Source of the DNA: Membranipora membranacea
Taxonomy: Eukaryota; Bryozoa; Gymnolaemata; Cheilostomatida; Membraniporidae
Direction of reading: 5' to 3'
Assembly: GCA_914767715.1 (NCBI GenBank)
Contig: OU612075.1
Location: forward strand, 21,328,001-21,392,000
DNA: 64,000 nt
The notes under the pieces were generated by a model. That model ran no database searches and was not told the origin of the DNA. It saw only the letters and a program-made list of their open reading frames with translations. This document shows, piece after piece, positions 12,240 through 23,477 of the stretch (its first letter is position 1; the number at the start of each line of letters is the position of its first letter). The position numbers were made by a program, and so were the translations under genes.

Positions 12240-13555
12240 TTTAGAAGTATCATTGGGAACTATTGTCAAAGCAGAACAGTATTAATTAGTATTCATATTT
12301 GCTTGGGGGTTAAATAGATTAAGTTTCGGAATAATAGTTTAGGATTAGATTCTTGTGTTTAAAAGAAGTAGGACGCTACCGATTTAAGATAAGATACCTC
12401 TAATCTGTGAAACATTAATTCAACATTGAATATAGAAATTGAACATTAATTTTAGAGTGACCACAGACTGATACCTCTTTCCTTCACTAGAAATTGGGTT
12501 GGAGTCTTTAGCTAATTTAACTTGGCTAAGAGGCCTGTGATACTGATACACCGCCTTGATTACCTGATTGGGCTTCCAGGCACTATACAGAGATCAAGTA
12601 GGTGCTCATAATTAAAATCAGTCACCTAAGTTGAATAACAAAAATATCAAACGTACCTGAACACATTCATAAATAGTGATTGTGTCATATTAACATCTAA
12701 GGATTATATTGACTTTGTGGTGTAAGAGCATTGTCTCGAAACTCATCAAGAGTTTTACTGTTAGAACAAGACAGGGGTCTTAGCAGGTTATCGGCAGGAA
12801 CCTTTCTTAAACAACTTGAAGGCAACTTCTAGTGAAGCTAAGAAGAGGTCAGGCTCAATAACAACCCCGTAGTAAATTGCTTTGTGGAGTAGTGGGAACC
12901 AGCTGTTCGTCACTAGAAATTAATAAGTTAAATACCTCGTACTCACCAGAGTGCTAGCATTACCAATTGGAACCACGTTTTAATAGATTTGAGCGATCTT
13001 GTCTTTCTTCAGTGCATGAAAGAGGAGGTAACTCCAAATTAGAACTACAAATAAATTACACAATAAAGTGACATTTTGAAGGGTCCGGAGTGCAAGATTT
13101 AAAACCATAACTACAAACATAGTTAGAACCAATTTATAAGTAGGACGGAACATATACTTCAGTATAGGATAGGACAACAATTTCCGTTCCTCACAGCATA
13201 TACTCTCTTAAAGTATATGCACAGTGAGTGAGTGGCCAAATCCGTTCCTCACAGTACCAGCCAGATTTGTAGTGGTGGAATTTTATGCAAAATTATCAGC
13301 AGAAATAAATATCATCATCAGCTTTGTCCTAAGTAGACATAAATTGGCAACCAACACTTCAGTTCAACAGGCGACTTTTTAAGCTTCTTTTGAGCAACAG
13401 CTCTGGTGCTCTATATTTCATAAGAATACTAGTTCATTTTTGAAGCGACATGATGGCAGTATACAAATTATAGAGGTTATGAGCACTTTTTAAAGTGATG
13501 TAGACACTCTCTTGCAAATTTGCTAAACTGTAAGCTTAATTTGGTCTTCTGTGTG
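12240..13555. other. Inter-block spacer, no gene seen
   Basis: No supportable coding exon. A short hydrophobic open frame on the minus strand (12,980-13,180) has no splice signals or recognisable motif. A direct repeat around TCCGTTCCTCACAG occurs at about 13,184 and 13,241. The spacer ends where block B homology starts. Confidence 0.5.
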
Positions 13556-14602
13556 CAGACAATGTTAAGTTTAAATGGAGTCAATGACCCATGGCTCATT
13601 GTATAAACCTTTTTTGTTAACGTCAACAGCCAGAATGCAGTCGTTGCTCCGCTTAATTAGATGCAGAATTTTAGTAGTGCCTTGTTATTGGATACTTTAG
13701 GGGAAGTTTATTGGGTTTCCCAGACCAAATTTTACCGACAGGAGTTTTTCATGAATGAATCCCATTTTGTAAATGCCACTGATATTGCAAACAAGTTTGA
13801 ACAAGAGAAGTTTCTTCCTGCTAGTTCCTCCTAGTTTTCTTATAATTTTAAACATTATCGAGGGATTGCTTATGTTTTAAATGAATTCAGTAATGACATA
13901 AAATGTAGCCTGCAGGTCATCCTTTGTATAAGTATATCCGTGTACACACAGATTGGTTGGCGGAGGTTAAACAAGGGAACAGGATTGTAGTTCAGAGAAA
14001 ATTTGAAGTGTTTCCTGTTGTGATAGGTCAAAATTGATATAATTTGAGGTGGTTGAACCCGCGGGTCAGGATCGGGTTCAAAACCCGTTCCAGCCTTAGT
14101 AGCCATATTGGGTGCAGAGAGGGGAGCGACCTCAGCACTGAAAGCATTTCAATCATTCTATCATTGACAAAACGCACATATTACTCCCAATCATTTATGT
14201 CTTTGCATCAGTTACTCTGCTAGGATAATGGTTTACAAAAGGTGAATAACATTTTGGCATTCAAATCACAAGGTTTAAATTTTGATATGGCCTGGTTTGA
14301 CGTGTATTCTTGTCACGTTATGAGGAAAAAGTGTGATACTATGCTGGTCACTGTAAAGCTGAATAGACTGAGATGACCTCAGAGTTATATAACCTCTAGA
14401 TAACGAAGTCCGGGTTAAAATCTGAGCGGTCTCAGCACTCCGCATTCAAATTGTTCATTACTCTATCCAGGAACAAAACGGGATTTGATAGAGGTATAAT
14501 AATACGTGAGCAAATAGTTCGCTATCAAATCTAATTTCATTTTTTTGAAAAACATGTCATACTATATTGTGTAAAAAAATAGGTCAATAATTTTTCTGAC
14601 CT

Positions 14603-15282
14603 TGTGATACGTGGTTGGATGCAAATACAAGGTGGTTCAACTTAGCCCAGCTAAGGTTTATATCAGTATGCAATAAGGTTAAGATGTAAATAAAATTTAC
14701 CAGTGAGATGGATGTCGAGTTTGTCAGTCAGTATGTCCAGGTGAGAGTATGATTGGAATGGATACCAATGATGTTTGAGTAGTGAGTAACCTTGTTAGGT
14801 CAGATAGGTTGAGCCGTTGAAAAGTAATGGCCTGTAAACCATCTGTGTGAGCTCGATATAAGTACCGTGAGAGGCGAGTGGGTAACCTTGTTAGGTCAGC
14901 TAAGTGAGCAAGTTAGTAGTAAATGGCCTGTAAACCATCTGTATGTGTGCTCGTCATAAGTAGTGGAATACCATCAGTAATGGGTTTTCCGGCTAAGCCG
15001 GCGGCATCCCAGAATGCCAGTCAGGGTTTTCCGACTATGTGTCAGCGATAGCCCAGAACACACCAGTTCACAAAGCCATTCCAATGTTTGCACCCCACCT
15101 TTTCCTAGTTACAACTTAAATAGTGCGCTATTGTGCTGGCTGGAGGAGATAATGACTGGAATAAATACAGTTGAGAATAGCAGTCAGTAATTATGATGAT
15201 GACTCAGTAGCTATCGATGCAGAAAGCCTTAGTTGGGTGTATAACATTTTAATTACTACATGTTGTGTGTAAAAGTTTCTCA
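14603..15282 (+). mobile_element. Solo LTR with 5-bp target-site duplication
   Basis: The 680-base insertion begins TGTGATACG and ends TTTCTCA, the TG...CA termini typical of LTRs. It is flanked by GACCT on both sides (14,598-14,602 and 15,283-15,287). Block A carries the empty site: TACTGACCTTCACGAGTC near 2,549, with a single GACCT and matching flanks. An AATAAA lies at about 15,167 and fits a polyadenylation signal. No internal coding region is present, so it is a solo LTR left by recombination. Orientation is inferred from the AATAAA only. Confidence 0.8.
14786..14963. repeat. Imperfect tandem duplication (about 93 bp) inside the solo LTR
   Basis: Two neighbouring copies share GTAACCTTGTTAGGTCAG and ATGGCCTGTAAACCATCTGT. 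Such repeats are common in the U3 part of LTRs. Confidence 0.75.
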
Positions 15283-17025
15283 GACCTTCTCAACTCAAAC
15301 ATAAGGCTAGAAGGACTATACAGCTTATTGATATTTTTCAGGAACAAAAAAGACTTCAATTAACGAGGAGCCTCCGCCAATCAGTGTCGAATTTTTTAAC
15401 AGATTACTTTCTACAGCATCCTACATCGTTCGGCAAACTGGCTGTTTGTTTTGTTGGACGCTATCATTGCGGCATACCTGGCCTGCGTATAGCCCTCCCG
15501 CAACCCTTACTAATTAGTGGGAGGCAATACAACTTTATTTAAAATTTGTACTGGATTGGGTTTGATGAAGGTTTCTCAGACAGTTTTAAAAGCTGATCAC
15601 AATGATGGTGATGTACCTTGAGCTTTTGATGAAGTAGAAGTAAAAGATAAGACAGAATTCATTGGAAGGAGATTGTTGGGCTTTTATACCGGGCTCACCA
15701 ACATCTATAGCTAGTGTATAAATCTTCTAGTTAGGCTCGGAATTCATCCACATGAACATGTGTCTTACAATTTCTCAAAAGTCCCGATTCATCATAAGGT
15801 GTTTGTACAAAATTCCCCGCTGCTGATTATAGAAAAACTCTTAAGGGTGACAAGATTTCATAAACGCATAACAACCTAACAATGGATGAAATAATTTTGG
15901 TAAATTATTGTTGCTCTGTGAGGGGATTCCTGAAATAAAAGCGGGGCATTATCATGTAAGTTGGTAAAACAAGCCACTCTTCAAACATCATAAATCAACA
16001 TTATTGACATCGAGGCCACTTAACTTTATAAATGAGTTATGTGATAGACATTCACTCTCAAAACCATGGTGCAATAACCACCAATACTTATTACTTTTAA
16101 ATATTTGGTACACAACCAATTATATCACGATTTCCCACTATTTTATGAGAAAAATAGCTTGTTGATGTGGTGATCAAATTCATATAATATTTGGTTGGTG
16201 TTAATCATATTTACTGAGTTTCAAAAAACATCACCACTTTGCTCTGATGGCTTTGTGGTATGGAGCATGTTCTATACGTAATAACTATATTTGACAAATT
16301 GGTGGATGGTGAATGACTCCCTTTTTGTTTGTACTTGAGACAGATAACGAAGACAAATTTAATTATTTGGTGTGGCTGTGTCCGAATATCATGTTATACC
16401 TTGATACGATTTCAAATTTGACATCTTCAAATCTTTAACGGGTACTACAATAATTAAGATCAGTTTGCTTTTGAGCTTTACCACAACTTTTTGCCCGGCA
16501 CAGAATATAAGATAGTAATATAAGCAGAATGCACAGTAGCCAATCTTCAGCATATGACTCACAAGGAAAAAGAGTTTGTTATCAGAATCATTAGATTAGA
16601 ATGCACTGTACAATCTTTCATATCATCTAAACAACAATTGCCATCAAACTAATAGATAACAGAAGTGTGAGAGAAGTGAAAAAAGGTCAGACCTGATAGA
16701 AGGATGACTGCAAAAAAATTAGCAAAAAGCCCTGCTGACTTGCAATAGATATAATAAGGAAGAGTATAAACTCAATGGGCCTGACCGCAGATGGTCATAC
16801 TCTGCCAAATATCTGAATGACGTGTCATACAGATATATCAAGTGATAAACAGTGATATCAGGGTGGAGTAGACGTCAATCAGCTGATACTATGTGTTATT
16901 GTAATCGACTAATGGCATAGACCAATACAAGTGTTTCACTTGGCATCCTCAGAGCTCCAAAAAAAACAGTTATTATTTATTCATCATACGCGGCTAAAAG
17001 ATTATTGCTCTTACAAGAAAAAGAT

Positions 17026-17427
17026 TTACAAATTATTCTTAACCAATGAGATATGTGGATGGCAGTGATATATGATATATATGCACAGTAGCACCAGGCT
17101 GTATCTGGAACGCTGCCAGCTGGCACTGATTTTGTTATTCTTATCTATATAGAAATATAAACAGCTGCTGCAATATTTATCATTTTTCTTGGCTGAGTGC
17201 CACTTCATAGTAAAATAACAGTCTAGGCCGTTGCCATTGGCCGATAGTCGAGGAATGCACAAACGAGTGCCAGAGCTGATTAAATGAATGGAATGAGGAT
17301 CATGGGAATTCCCAACATAATTTTTCCAGTGAGGAAATTTCTGTATTACTGTAGTACTGAAGTCATCGTAAGTTGGCACATAAGGGGTTCCTTGTAACAG
17401 GGATCGCCACCATTGAAGGTATTTAGC
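17026..17427 (-). CDS. Candidate exon of an unrecognised gene
   Basis: An open frame of 134 codons starts right after a good acceptor (CTCTCCTCTCTGTAG before 17,427) and runs to a stop at 17,026. It includes LQWWRSLLQGTPYVPTYDDF, KFPHWKNYVGN, LCIPRLSANGNGLDCYF and YCSSCLYFY. The length in AT-rich DNA, the aromatic and cysteine content and the acceptor favour a real exon. No matching upstream exon or domain was recognised, block A shows no clear counterpart, and the C-terminal 30 codons may be intron read-through. It could equally be a decayed exon. Confidence 0.3.
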   Translation of the reverse strand, partial: AKYLQWWRSLLQGTPYVPTYDDFSTTVIQKFPHWKNYVGNSHDPHSIHLISSGTRLCIPRLSANGNGLDCYFTMKWHSAKKNDKYCSSCLYFYIDKNNKISASWQRSRYSLVLLCIYIIYHCHPHISLVKNNL

Positions 17428-18074
17428 CTACAGAGAGGAGAGACAATCAGTGTCTATTATCTAAATATGACATACACATGAACTTATGCATTGCATAATT
17501 CAAAGTATTTCCATGGTTCGCACTGAGCCAAGTGTGAAGTTGTGCGCACTATAGAAACCCAATCAGTCGACCTTAGCTCAAAGATACAGTCTGCAACAAG
17601 TTGTGCGAGGTATGGCAAGCTGAAGTAGCTGAGTAACAATCGCCAGCTGTTTCCATGTGAATTTTTAAATAGGCCTCGATCGAACTGAGTTGTCACCTCC
17701 TGGTTTGCTCTAGAACTACCAAGGGTAAGCCAAGAGGTAACAATACAGCTCAATCTAGGCCGACCTCAAAATTCAAAAATTTATCAGCAACTTAAAGGGA
17801 TGACTTTGATGGGAATGTAGAAAAATCCCCATATGATGATTGATGATAAACAAAATATTTATGCACAAAAATACTCATCTCTCTGCTCGGTTGAAGTAAG
17901 AATGTGTCATTCATAGTCTCAGAATATGTCTACAAAATGATTTAGCAAAACCAGTTTTTGCTTGAGGCTATAGTTATGCTGAGCAGACATCAGGTTTCTC
18001 TAGATTGAAACTTAGCACTGTGGATAGTTGTGAATTGTTAGTATATTATATCGTAATAACCATTGTACATTAGG

Positions 18075-18306
18075 TCCTGTTTATGACAAAACAGAGGGTG
18101 GGCTGCCCCTAAAGAGGGGTGCTAGTTGCTCAAAGTCCTCGAACTGAGAGTGTGATACATCCTAGAAAACTAGAATGCATCCTAGAGGTGAGGCCATGGT
18201 GGACCTCCTAATTGTGAGTGTGCAGCAAGCTGCCAGAAACTGAAACAGGCACTAATCGGCCATTGGCAGTGACACTTTGATCTTAGCCAACAGGCCGGAA
18301 AGCGAT
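18075..18306 (-). mobile_element. U2-snRNA-headed retroposon, copy 2
   Basis: Read on the minus strand the element starts at 18,306 with ATCGCTTTCCGGCC and continues through GGCTAAGATCAA, the first part of U2 snRNA with few changes. A loop resembling U2 stem-loop III (CAGCTTGCTG) follows. The U2 branch-site segment (GTAGTA) and Sm region are not recognisable. It is flanked by a 14-bp direct repeat with two mismatches, CATTGTACATTAGG (18,061-18,074) and CATTGACCATTAGG (18,307-18,320), abutting the U2 start exactly. The body is shared with copy 1 at 402-613. This is a retroposed family and not a functional U2 gene. Confidence 0.75.
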
Positions 18307-18765
18307 CATTGACCATTAGGCTTATTTGGCAATGAGTCCATTTTTTCGAACATGGTAGTATTACTTCTACTATTCTGTTGTTTAGTGTCTGTGATTGGCT
18401 TTTCGAGTTCTTGACAGCATAATATGCGTAATATGCAGCAAACATTTTATATGTGTAATCTTGCTAGGTATGATAACTTGACTGGCACAGTGTGTCTGAA
18501 AGGTTAGCAGTAAAATTATCATATTTTTTATTGTGAACGAGAGTCTGTGGGGGACGAAGCATCCTAACAGGGTTTTGAGTAATAAATACAGAGAGAAATT
18601 GCGGACTCTCTTAGTTTATTTGCAAAATATATTGGTTTGGCAATATTGATTACATATTATGATTTGTGTGAACTAAATTGTAATGTCATTTAAATTGGTA
18701 CATAACAGGGCCAAGTTCTGATGAGCATTATTAAGTAATAGGGATAAATCGCGTTTAATTCACTG

Positions 18766-18824
18766 AGTAAGCAAAACAAGAATGAAGGAAAACAGCTAGA
18801 TGGAAAACAAAAAAAGTTAGAAAA
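18766..18824. repeat. Dispersed copy of a 15-mer repeat region
   Basis: The segment from ACTGAGTAAGCAAAACAAGA to AACAAAAAAAGTT is almost identical to the flanks of the array at 20,085-20,220 but contains a single GAAAACAGCTAGATG unit. It is the unexpanded form of that array. Confidence 0.8.
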
Positions 18825-19244
18825 AGTGACGCACAAAAACATAACAACTAAAAACTGGCAATTGGAAAAAGTAAAAATTGACTGCTTACATGTGATTGTC
18901 ATAAAAGTAAGACAGTACTCAGGGATGTAAAAAGTGATACTCTGAATATGGGAATTAATAGAGAGTAAATGTCTGTCTCTAGCTCTCTAATATTAATAAC
19001 TAGGAAGCAAATTTATTAACCTGTGAAGTATGAAGTATGCAGGACTGTCATTTCTACACTGCTTGTTAAAAATTTACAACTGTAATCATGCTGTCTGAGA
19101 TATTAGATACAACTAATGTAGAAGTATAACTTTATGATGGCGTGATAGCCCGCCGTACCTGACTGTCGGGAAGTTTTGACTCAGCACTCGTAGCGACTTT
19201 CTGATTGAAAATATTTGTTGGCATTAAGTCTCCCACTAGGATAC

Positions 19245-22123
19245 CTACAGCATTGGCTTATAACATTTACAGAGCCTTATTAGGACTCTCTTCCCAGTCT
19301 TGAAGTCATCATAGGCCTTCCACTTACACTTCTGGTTGTAGTGAATCTCATAACCATCACAATCATTAGATCTGCCGTGAGTGAGGGCTCCATCCATCTG
19401 AGGGTATCTCCCACATCGGCAAACTCTAAAATCAAAATCGCCGACTCATAAAATATATATGACACACATATAAGATACATAAATTGTTTTTTTTCTGCAT
19501 AGAGCATCTGTTTCAAAACCGGACAACATTGCATTTTTGGTTGGACAATGTTGCATCATAAGAATGAGATTGCATTTAATGTTTGTTGCCAATCCTAGCA
19601 ATTATTGTCGCTAGCATGAGGTGGTCAGAGAAACGCCACATAAGATGATATCAAAGGAAGAGAGTCATTGTAACAACTTTATTCAACCATGTGGTACAAA
19701 ACTGACACTTAAATTAGAAAATTTAAGTGAATTTTGATAACCACTCAAAGTTTTTTGGAAACCCTGAATTGTATAAACAAAACACATTTAAAATAAAAAT
19801 TAGTCCGATGTTTTTGGTGCAGATGTGCCTTAAAAATGGTGACTGATTTGCGATCGGTTTAGTTTATCAAATTTCCATTTGCCATCATATTAATATCTGG
19901 GCACTGACATATAGAAAGTGATACCATCAGGCCTATACCTCGTAGTCAGGAGTGGCCTGGCGGATAAGGGTATGGACTTGCAATCTTCGAGGCCCAGGTT
20001 CAACACCTGGGGCCAGCAGTCAGTTGTGATCTGGTACTGGCACACCATTCATCCTAGCCAGTTTTTTGCAGAAGGTGACTTAGAATACTGAGTAAGCAAA
20101 ACAAGAATGAAGGAAAACAGCTAGATGGAAAACAGCTAGATGGAAAACAGCTAGATGGAAAACAGCTAGAAGGAAAACAGCTAGAAGGAAAACAGCTAGA
20201 TGGAAAACAAAAAAAGTTGGCCAGGTGGCCGTGTGAACAGGGCTAGTGCGGCATGAGTATGGGTCCCGTCCCAGTACCTGTACCTAAGAGAGAATAACTC
20301 TTACAAAATGATGATACATTGTTAATGATGTTGCTCACCTGACAAGATCTTTCTGGTAATATTTGATATGTTGAATATCGCTGCCGGGCTGTAGACTCAT
20401 AGGATCATACACAGTAACCTGTCGCTGCTTCAACTTGTTACCTGACCTGTTAATAGGGAAGTTTTCAGAAGGTAAGAACGGGTATTCACAGAGAATAACG
20501 ATTAAGACAATGAGCCTGGCTACAGTATGTACTGTATCTTCTTTCAGCAGAGGGGTTGTTAACATCTTCATTCTGTAGGCTTATTGAAAGATTTTTAGGA
20601 ATAAGTTTGAAGAATTTATAATCTGTTTATCGATTTGAATCATCCATCAGATTCTTCCCATATATTTGCTGGCTCACTCTTTATTGTTTAGTCAGAAAGG
20701 AGTAAATTAATATCGCTGTATAATAACGCTGTATAACGCTGTATAACGCTACAGTAGGAAAAATGATGAAGTGAGTAAATATTCCAGATTACACATTCCA
20801 TACCTGGTTGGCTGTCTTTTATAGCTGCAGAATCTATTATCATGATGTTCGATCTCCACCGGGAATTTATTTGGATGTGTGAGGGTTGTCTCCCCATCAG
20901 AATCTGATTCTCGCTCCTCAACATGCGACTGGCTAATGTCTACTAGTGAGTTTTGATTTGGCTGCACAGTCGGTGTTGAAAAAAGCTGTGATTGGCTTAA
21001 AGACATTGTGGAAGATAAACTTGGGCTCGTTATCTGGAAAGCAATCGAGAGATCAAAGCTGTTTGGAAAGTTTGAATGGGATCCTCCTTGGATGAAGCTA
21101 CCAGGATGCGGTGCCCTGCTGCTTGGGTGCTGAGGACCACTGTTGAAAGCTTGAGCTTGGTGATGTTGTGAATGTTGGCTTACAGAACTGTGCATACCTC
21201 CTCTCTGTAGATGCTGTTGTGAATTAGCAGCAGCAAGTGAAAGGTTTAGCTGAGACAAACCGCTAACCAACTCAGATATTGGTAGATTCTAAAATTTCAA
21301 ACATCTTTAACATTAAAGTTGGCCTGCCACCATACGCTGGAATCTGAGGGAGCTTGGATGATTATTATTGGACCGCCATAACTGTGGAATTCATCAATCA
21401 GGCATCGTTTTATTTGGAAATGTCGAAGTAAGACTTTCTTTTTTTATTTGATTTTTATTTGACAGAGCAAATGGATAGTGTTGCAGTTCATACTCTGCCA
21501 ATCACAAAGTTTACAAATATCCTAAGAACTACTTAGCTTATTTCATAAACTGTGCATTTTTTCACCAAGCTTTGACCTTTTTCATTTCGTATATAGGGTA
21601 TGATCCTAAACATAATATAATAAACTTCGATCAGTGAAGACTAAAACAGAGTGATACCTTATTACCTTACTGGATTAAATAGAAATAATAAAAGTACATG
21701 GAATACTTTATAAGTACTGAATACCATTCTTACATGATTGTATTGTGAAGTATCCAGTGTCCCGTTCTGTCGGGGTGATGCATCATATTCAACTCTGACC
21801 TCTGAATTGTTTCTTGTAGATGGTCTAAGGCCAGGCGATGGTCCAGTCAATGAACAGGAAGATGGTACTGGCGTCAAGCCTAACCCACCAATTGGGTTGT
21901 GTTGTGTATATAATTGTCCAAATTTTGATTCACTAGTCGATCCTGCACCCGATAACGTTCTTGTTGCTGGCGGCAGAGGCGACTGCTGATTAGGCCCCAA
22001 GAAGTTATGATACACTGAGTCATGAGGATTGTTCACAGTTTTCATGATCGCTCTTCCTCTGCCCTCCACATTTCTCGACAGCAATGCAGCGTTTTCACTT
22101 GACTTACACATTGTGTTTTGCAA
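19245..22123 (-). CDS. Gln/Ser-rich protein with a possibly acquired cysteine-rich C-terminal exon
   Basis: The spliced model has four exons: 22,123-21,734, 21,288-20,804, 20,446-20,339 and 19,425-19,245. All have GT donors, AG acceptors and matching phases (0, 2, 2), giving about 387 residues. The first 290 residues are low-complexity: rich in Ser, Gln, Pro, Asn and His, with an acidic Ser patch (ERESDSDGE). Exon 3 is more ordered (QVTVYDPMSLQPGSDIQHIK). This part looks like an intracellular regulatory or nuclear protein, but I recognise no family. The last exon encodes a cysteine-rich tail (VCRCGRYPQMDG, DCDGYEIHYNQKCKWK) that is the paralogue of the exon ending the block A gene. Joining it to exon 3 is in phase but odd, because such a cysteine pattern suits secreted proteins. 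Exon 3 may instead continue into an exon I missed. Exons 1-3 are well supported and exon 4 is tentative. Confidence 0.6.
19955..20075 (+). mobile_element. tRNA-like SINE head
   Basis: The sequence has an A-box-like TGGCCTGGCGG, a B-box-like GGTTCAACACC and a strong GGCCCAGG...CCTGGGGCC stem. The clover-leaf is imperfect and a non-tRNA body (CAGTTGTGATCTGGTACTGG) follows, so I call it a SINE and not a tRNA gene. It lies in the last intron of the Gln/Ser-rich gene. Confidence 0.5.
20112..20208. repeat. 15-bp minisatellite
   Basis: Six tandem units of GAAAACAGCTAGATG, two of them with GAAGG in place of GATGG, lie inside the copy of the segment also found at 18,766-18,824. It is in the last intron of the Gln/Ser-rich gene. 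Confidence 0.9.
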
Positions 22124-23477
22124 TAGTTAGTTAGTAACCTTCAATTTCGTGTACAGATTTATAAGACTTTTAAGCTTGATAAAGTGCTGTGTGTGTCAAT
22201 TGTAAAATTTCTTGTTTGATATCCAAATTCTACCCAATGCCCTGTGTGTCAAGTGTAAACATGACGATCATGCTGCAGTCCTTCCATTTATACACTGAGA
22301 AAATGGCTTATTTATAGGCAACAAGCCTTGATTGGTTGCTTTCTAGGTTTTAGGGTTTTCCTTGAGGGAATTCCCTATATGCATTGCTCTACTATAAACT
22401 ATTATACAATGTGATTGTTATCTTTTATTATACAGTGGTAAGCTGTGGACATGTAAAGGGTCATGTATACATTTGTGATTTTAGCTCTGAATGTTAGCTG
22501 CATGCTTGCATCACCAAATTATGTTTCGTCACTGTAGGAGTTTTAGCTCAATAATCAATTATTGTGCAGATTTTGGGCCTTGCAATCAAAAATAAGATTT
22601 GGCCATGTTGCCTATATGAAGTCATTGCTATGGTAACCTTACCAATTTGGCAATGAGTTGATTACGTCTAGATGCAAAGAGGATAGTTGACATACAGTTT
22701 AAATCTGTTACTGTAAGATATATTTAGATATAGTTTAGAAATTCATTAGATCTAATTCATATCAGTTAAAAATAACAGTTAAGTTGTAGTCTTTTTTGCA
22801 AATTTAGAGGCAACTACTAAATGACACTGTTCAGTCATAGAGGATATGCAGGAGAAAGGTTAGTCATTTCACGAAGACTTAAAATGCCTGCTTGACACAT
22901 AAGACTATATAAGTGCAAGCGCCTACCTTGACTAGCTAGCAGTTCTCGTGTTGGTCACACTCAATCTTCAAGAAGTATATACTCAAACATTATAGTCAAG
23001 TTTTACTAGGCTACAAAGGTGCCTTGTTTGTACAATTTCCTACCGCAGCACTGGAAACCTTCCCCCCCCCCATTATTGAAAGGATTCAAATTGTGTGCTT
23101 GATACTTATTTTCCCCAGTATAACTTCCTCTACTGAGCGTCTTGACGAATAAATGATGTACTTAACAAACTATGCAGGGGCTGTACGTCTTACTTGGTCT
23201 GAGAACCACAGGCTACACCGCCACAGAAACAGGTCACCGCATAGTCCAATCTAGCAGAGGAAGCCATTTAGACTACAGAACAAATCTTCTCAGCAAAGCA
23301 GTGTTTCACATTTATAAATGCAATGATTATCTTCATTGATTGGAAAAACACAAAACACTAAAGAAAGAACTTTTTAAACCATTAGTCCAAGTAATCACAC
23401 CTGTGGTATTATCTTCATCTCGATATTGCATTGTGGCTTTGACAAGCACTGAACAGCAATAGATATGATGTATTTAA
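22124..23477. other. Intergenic, upstream of the Gln/Ser-rich gene
   Basis: No exon seen. CTATATAAGTGCAAGC at about 22,905 is a TATA-like element on the plus strand with no open frame behind it. A run of nine or ten C lies near 23,065. Confidence 0.4.

Larger units (their letters stand above)
13556..19430. repeat. Block B of the segmental duplication
   Basis: This is the second copy of the segment in block A (anchors given there). Besides the solo LTR, the U2-headed element and the two exon candidates listed separately, it holds no supportable gene. Intervening sequence is AT-rich with short unshared frames. The homology includes the coding terminal exon 19,245-19,425 and its immediate flank. 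Confidence 0.8.

Noticed and set aside
11922-12269. A protein made of 20-residue repeats
   Set aside because: The open frame follows from a 60-bp period. The last unit breaks the frame, and there are no splice or start signals.
12980-13180. A small hydrophobic membrane protein (minus)
   Set aside because: Composition is what AT-rich DNA gives by chance, and there is no supporting exon or conserved motif.
17484-17753. Second exon upstream of the candidate at 17,026-17,427
   Set aside because: No donor or acceptor joins the two frames in phase, and the sequence has no recognisable motif.
18075-18306. A functional U2 snRNA gene
   Set aside because: The branch-site recognition segment and Sm site are not recognisable, and direct repeats flank the element as in retroposition.
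18182-18445. An 87-codon minus-strand open frame
   Set aside because: It lies across the U2-headed retroposon and its flank and so is a by-product of the repeat.
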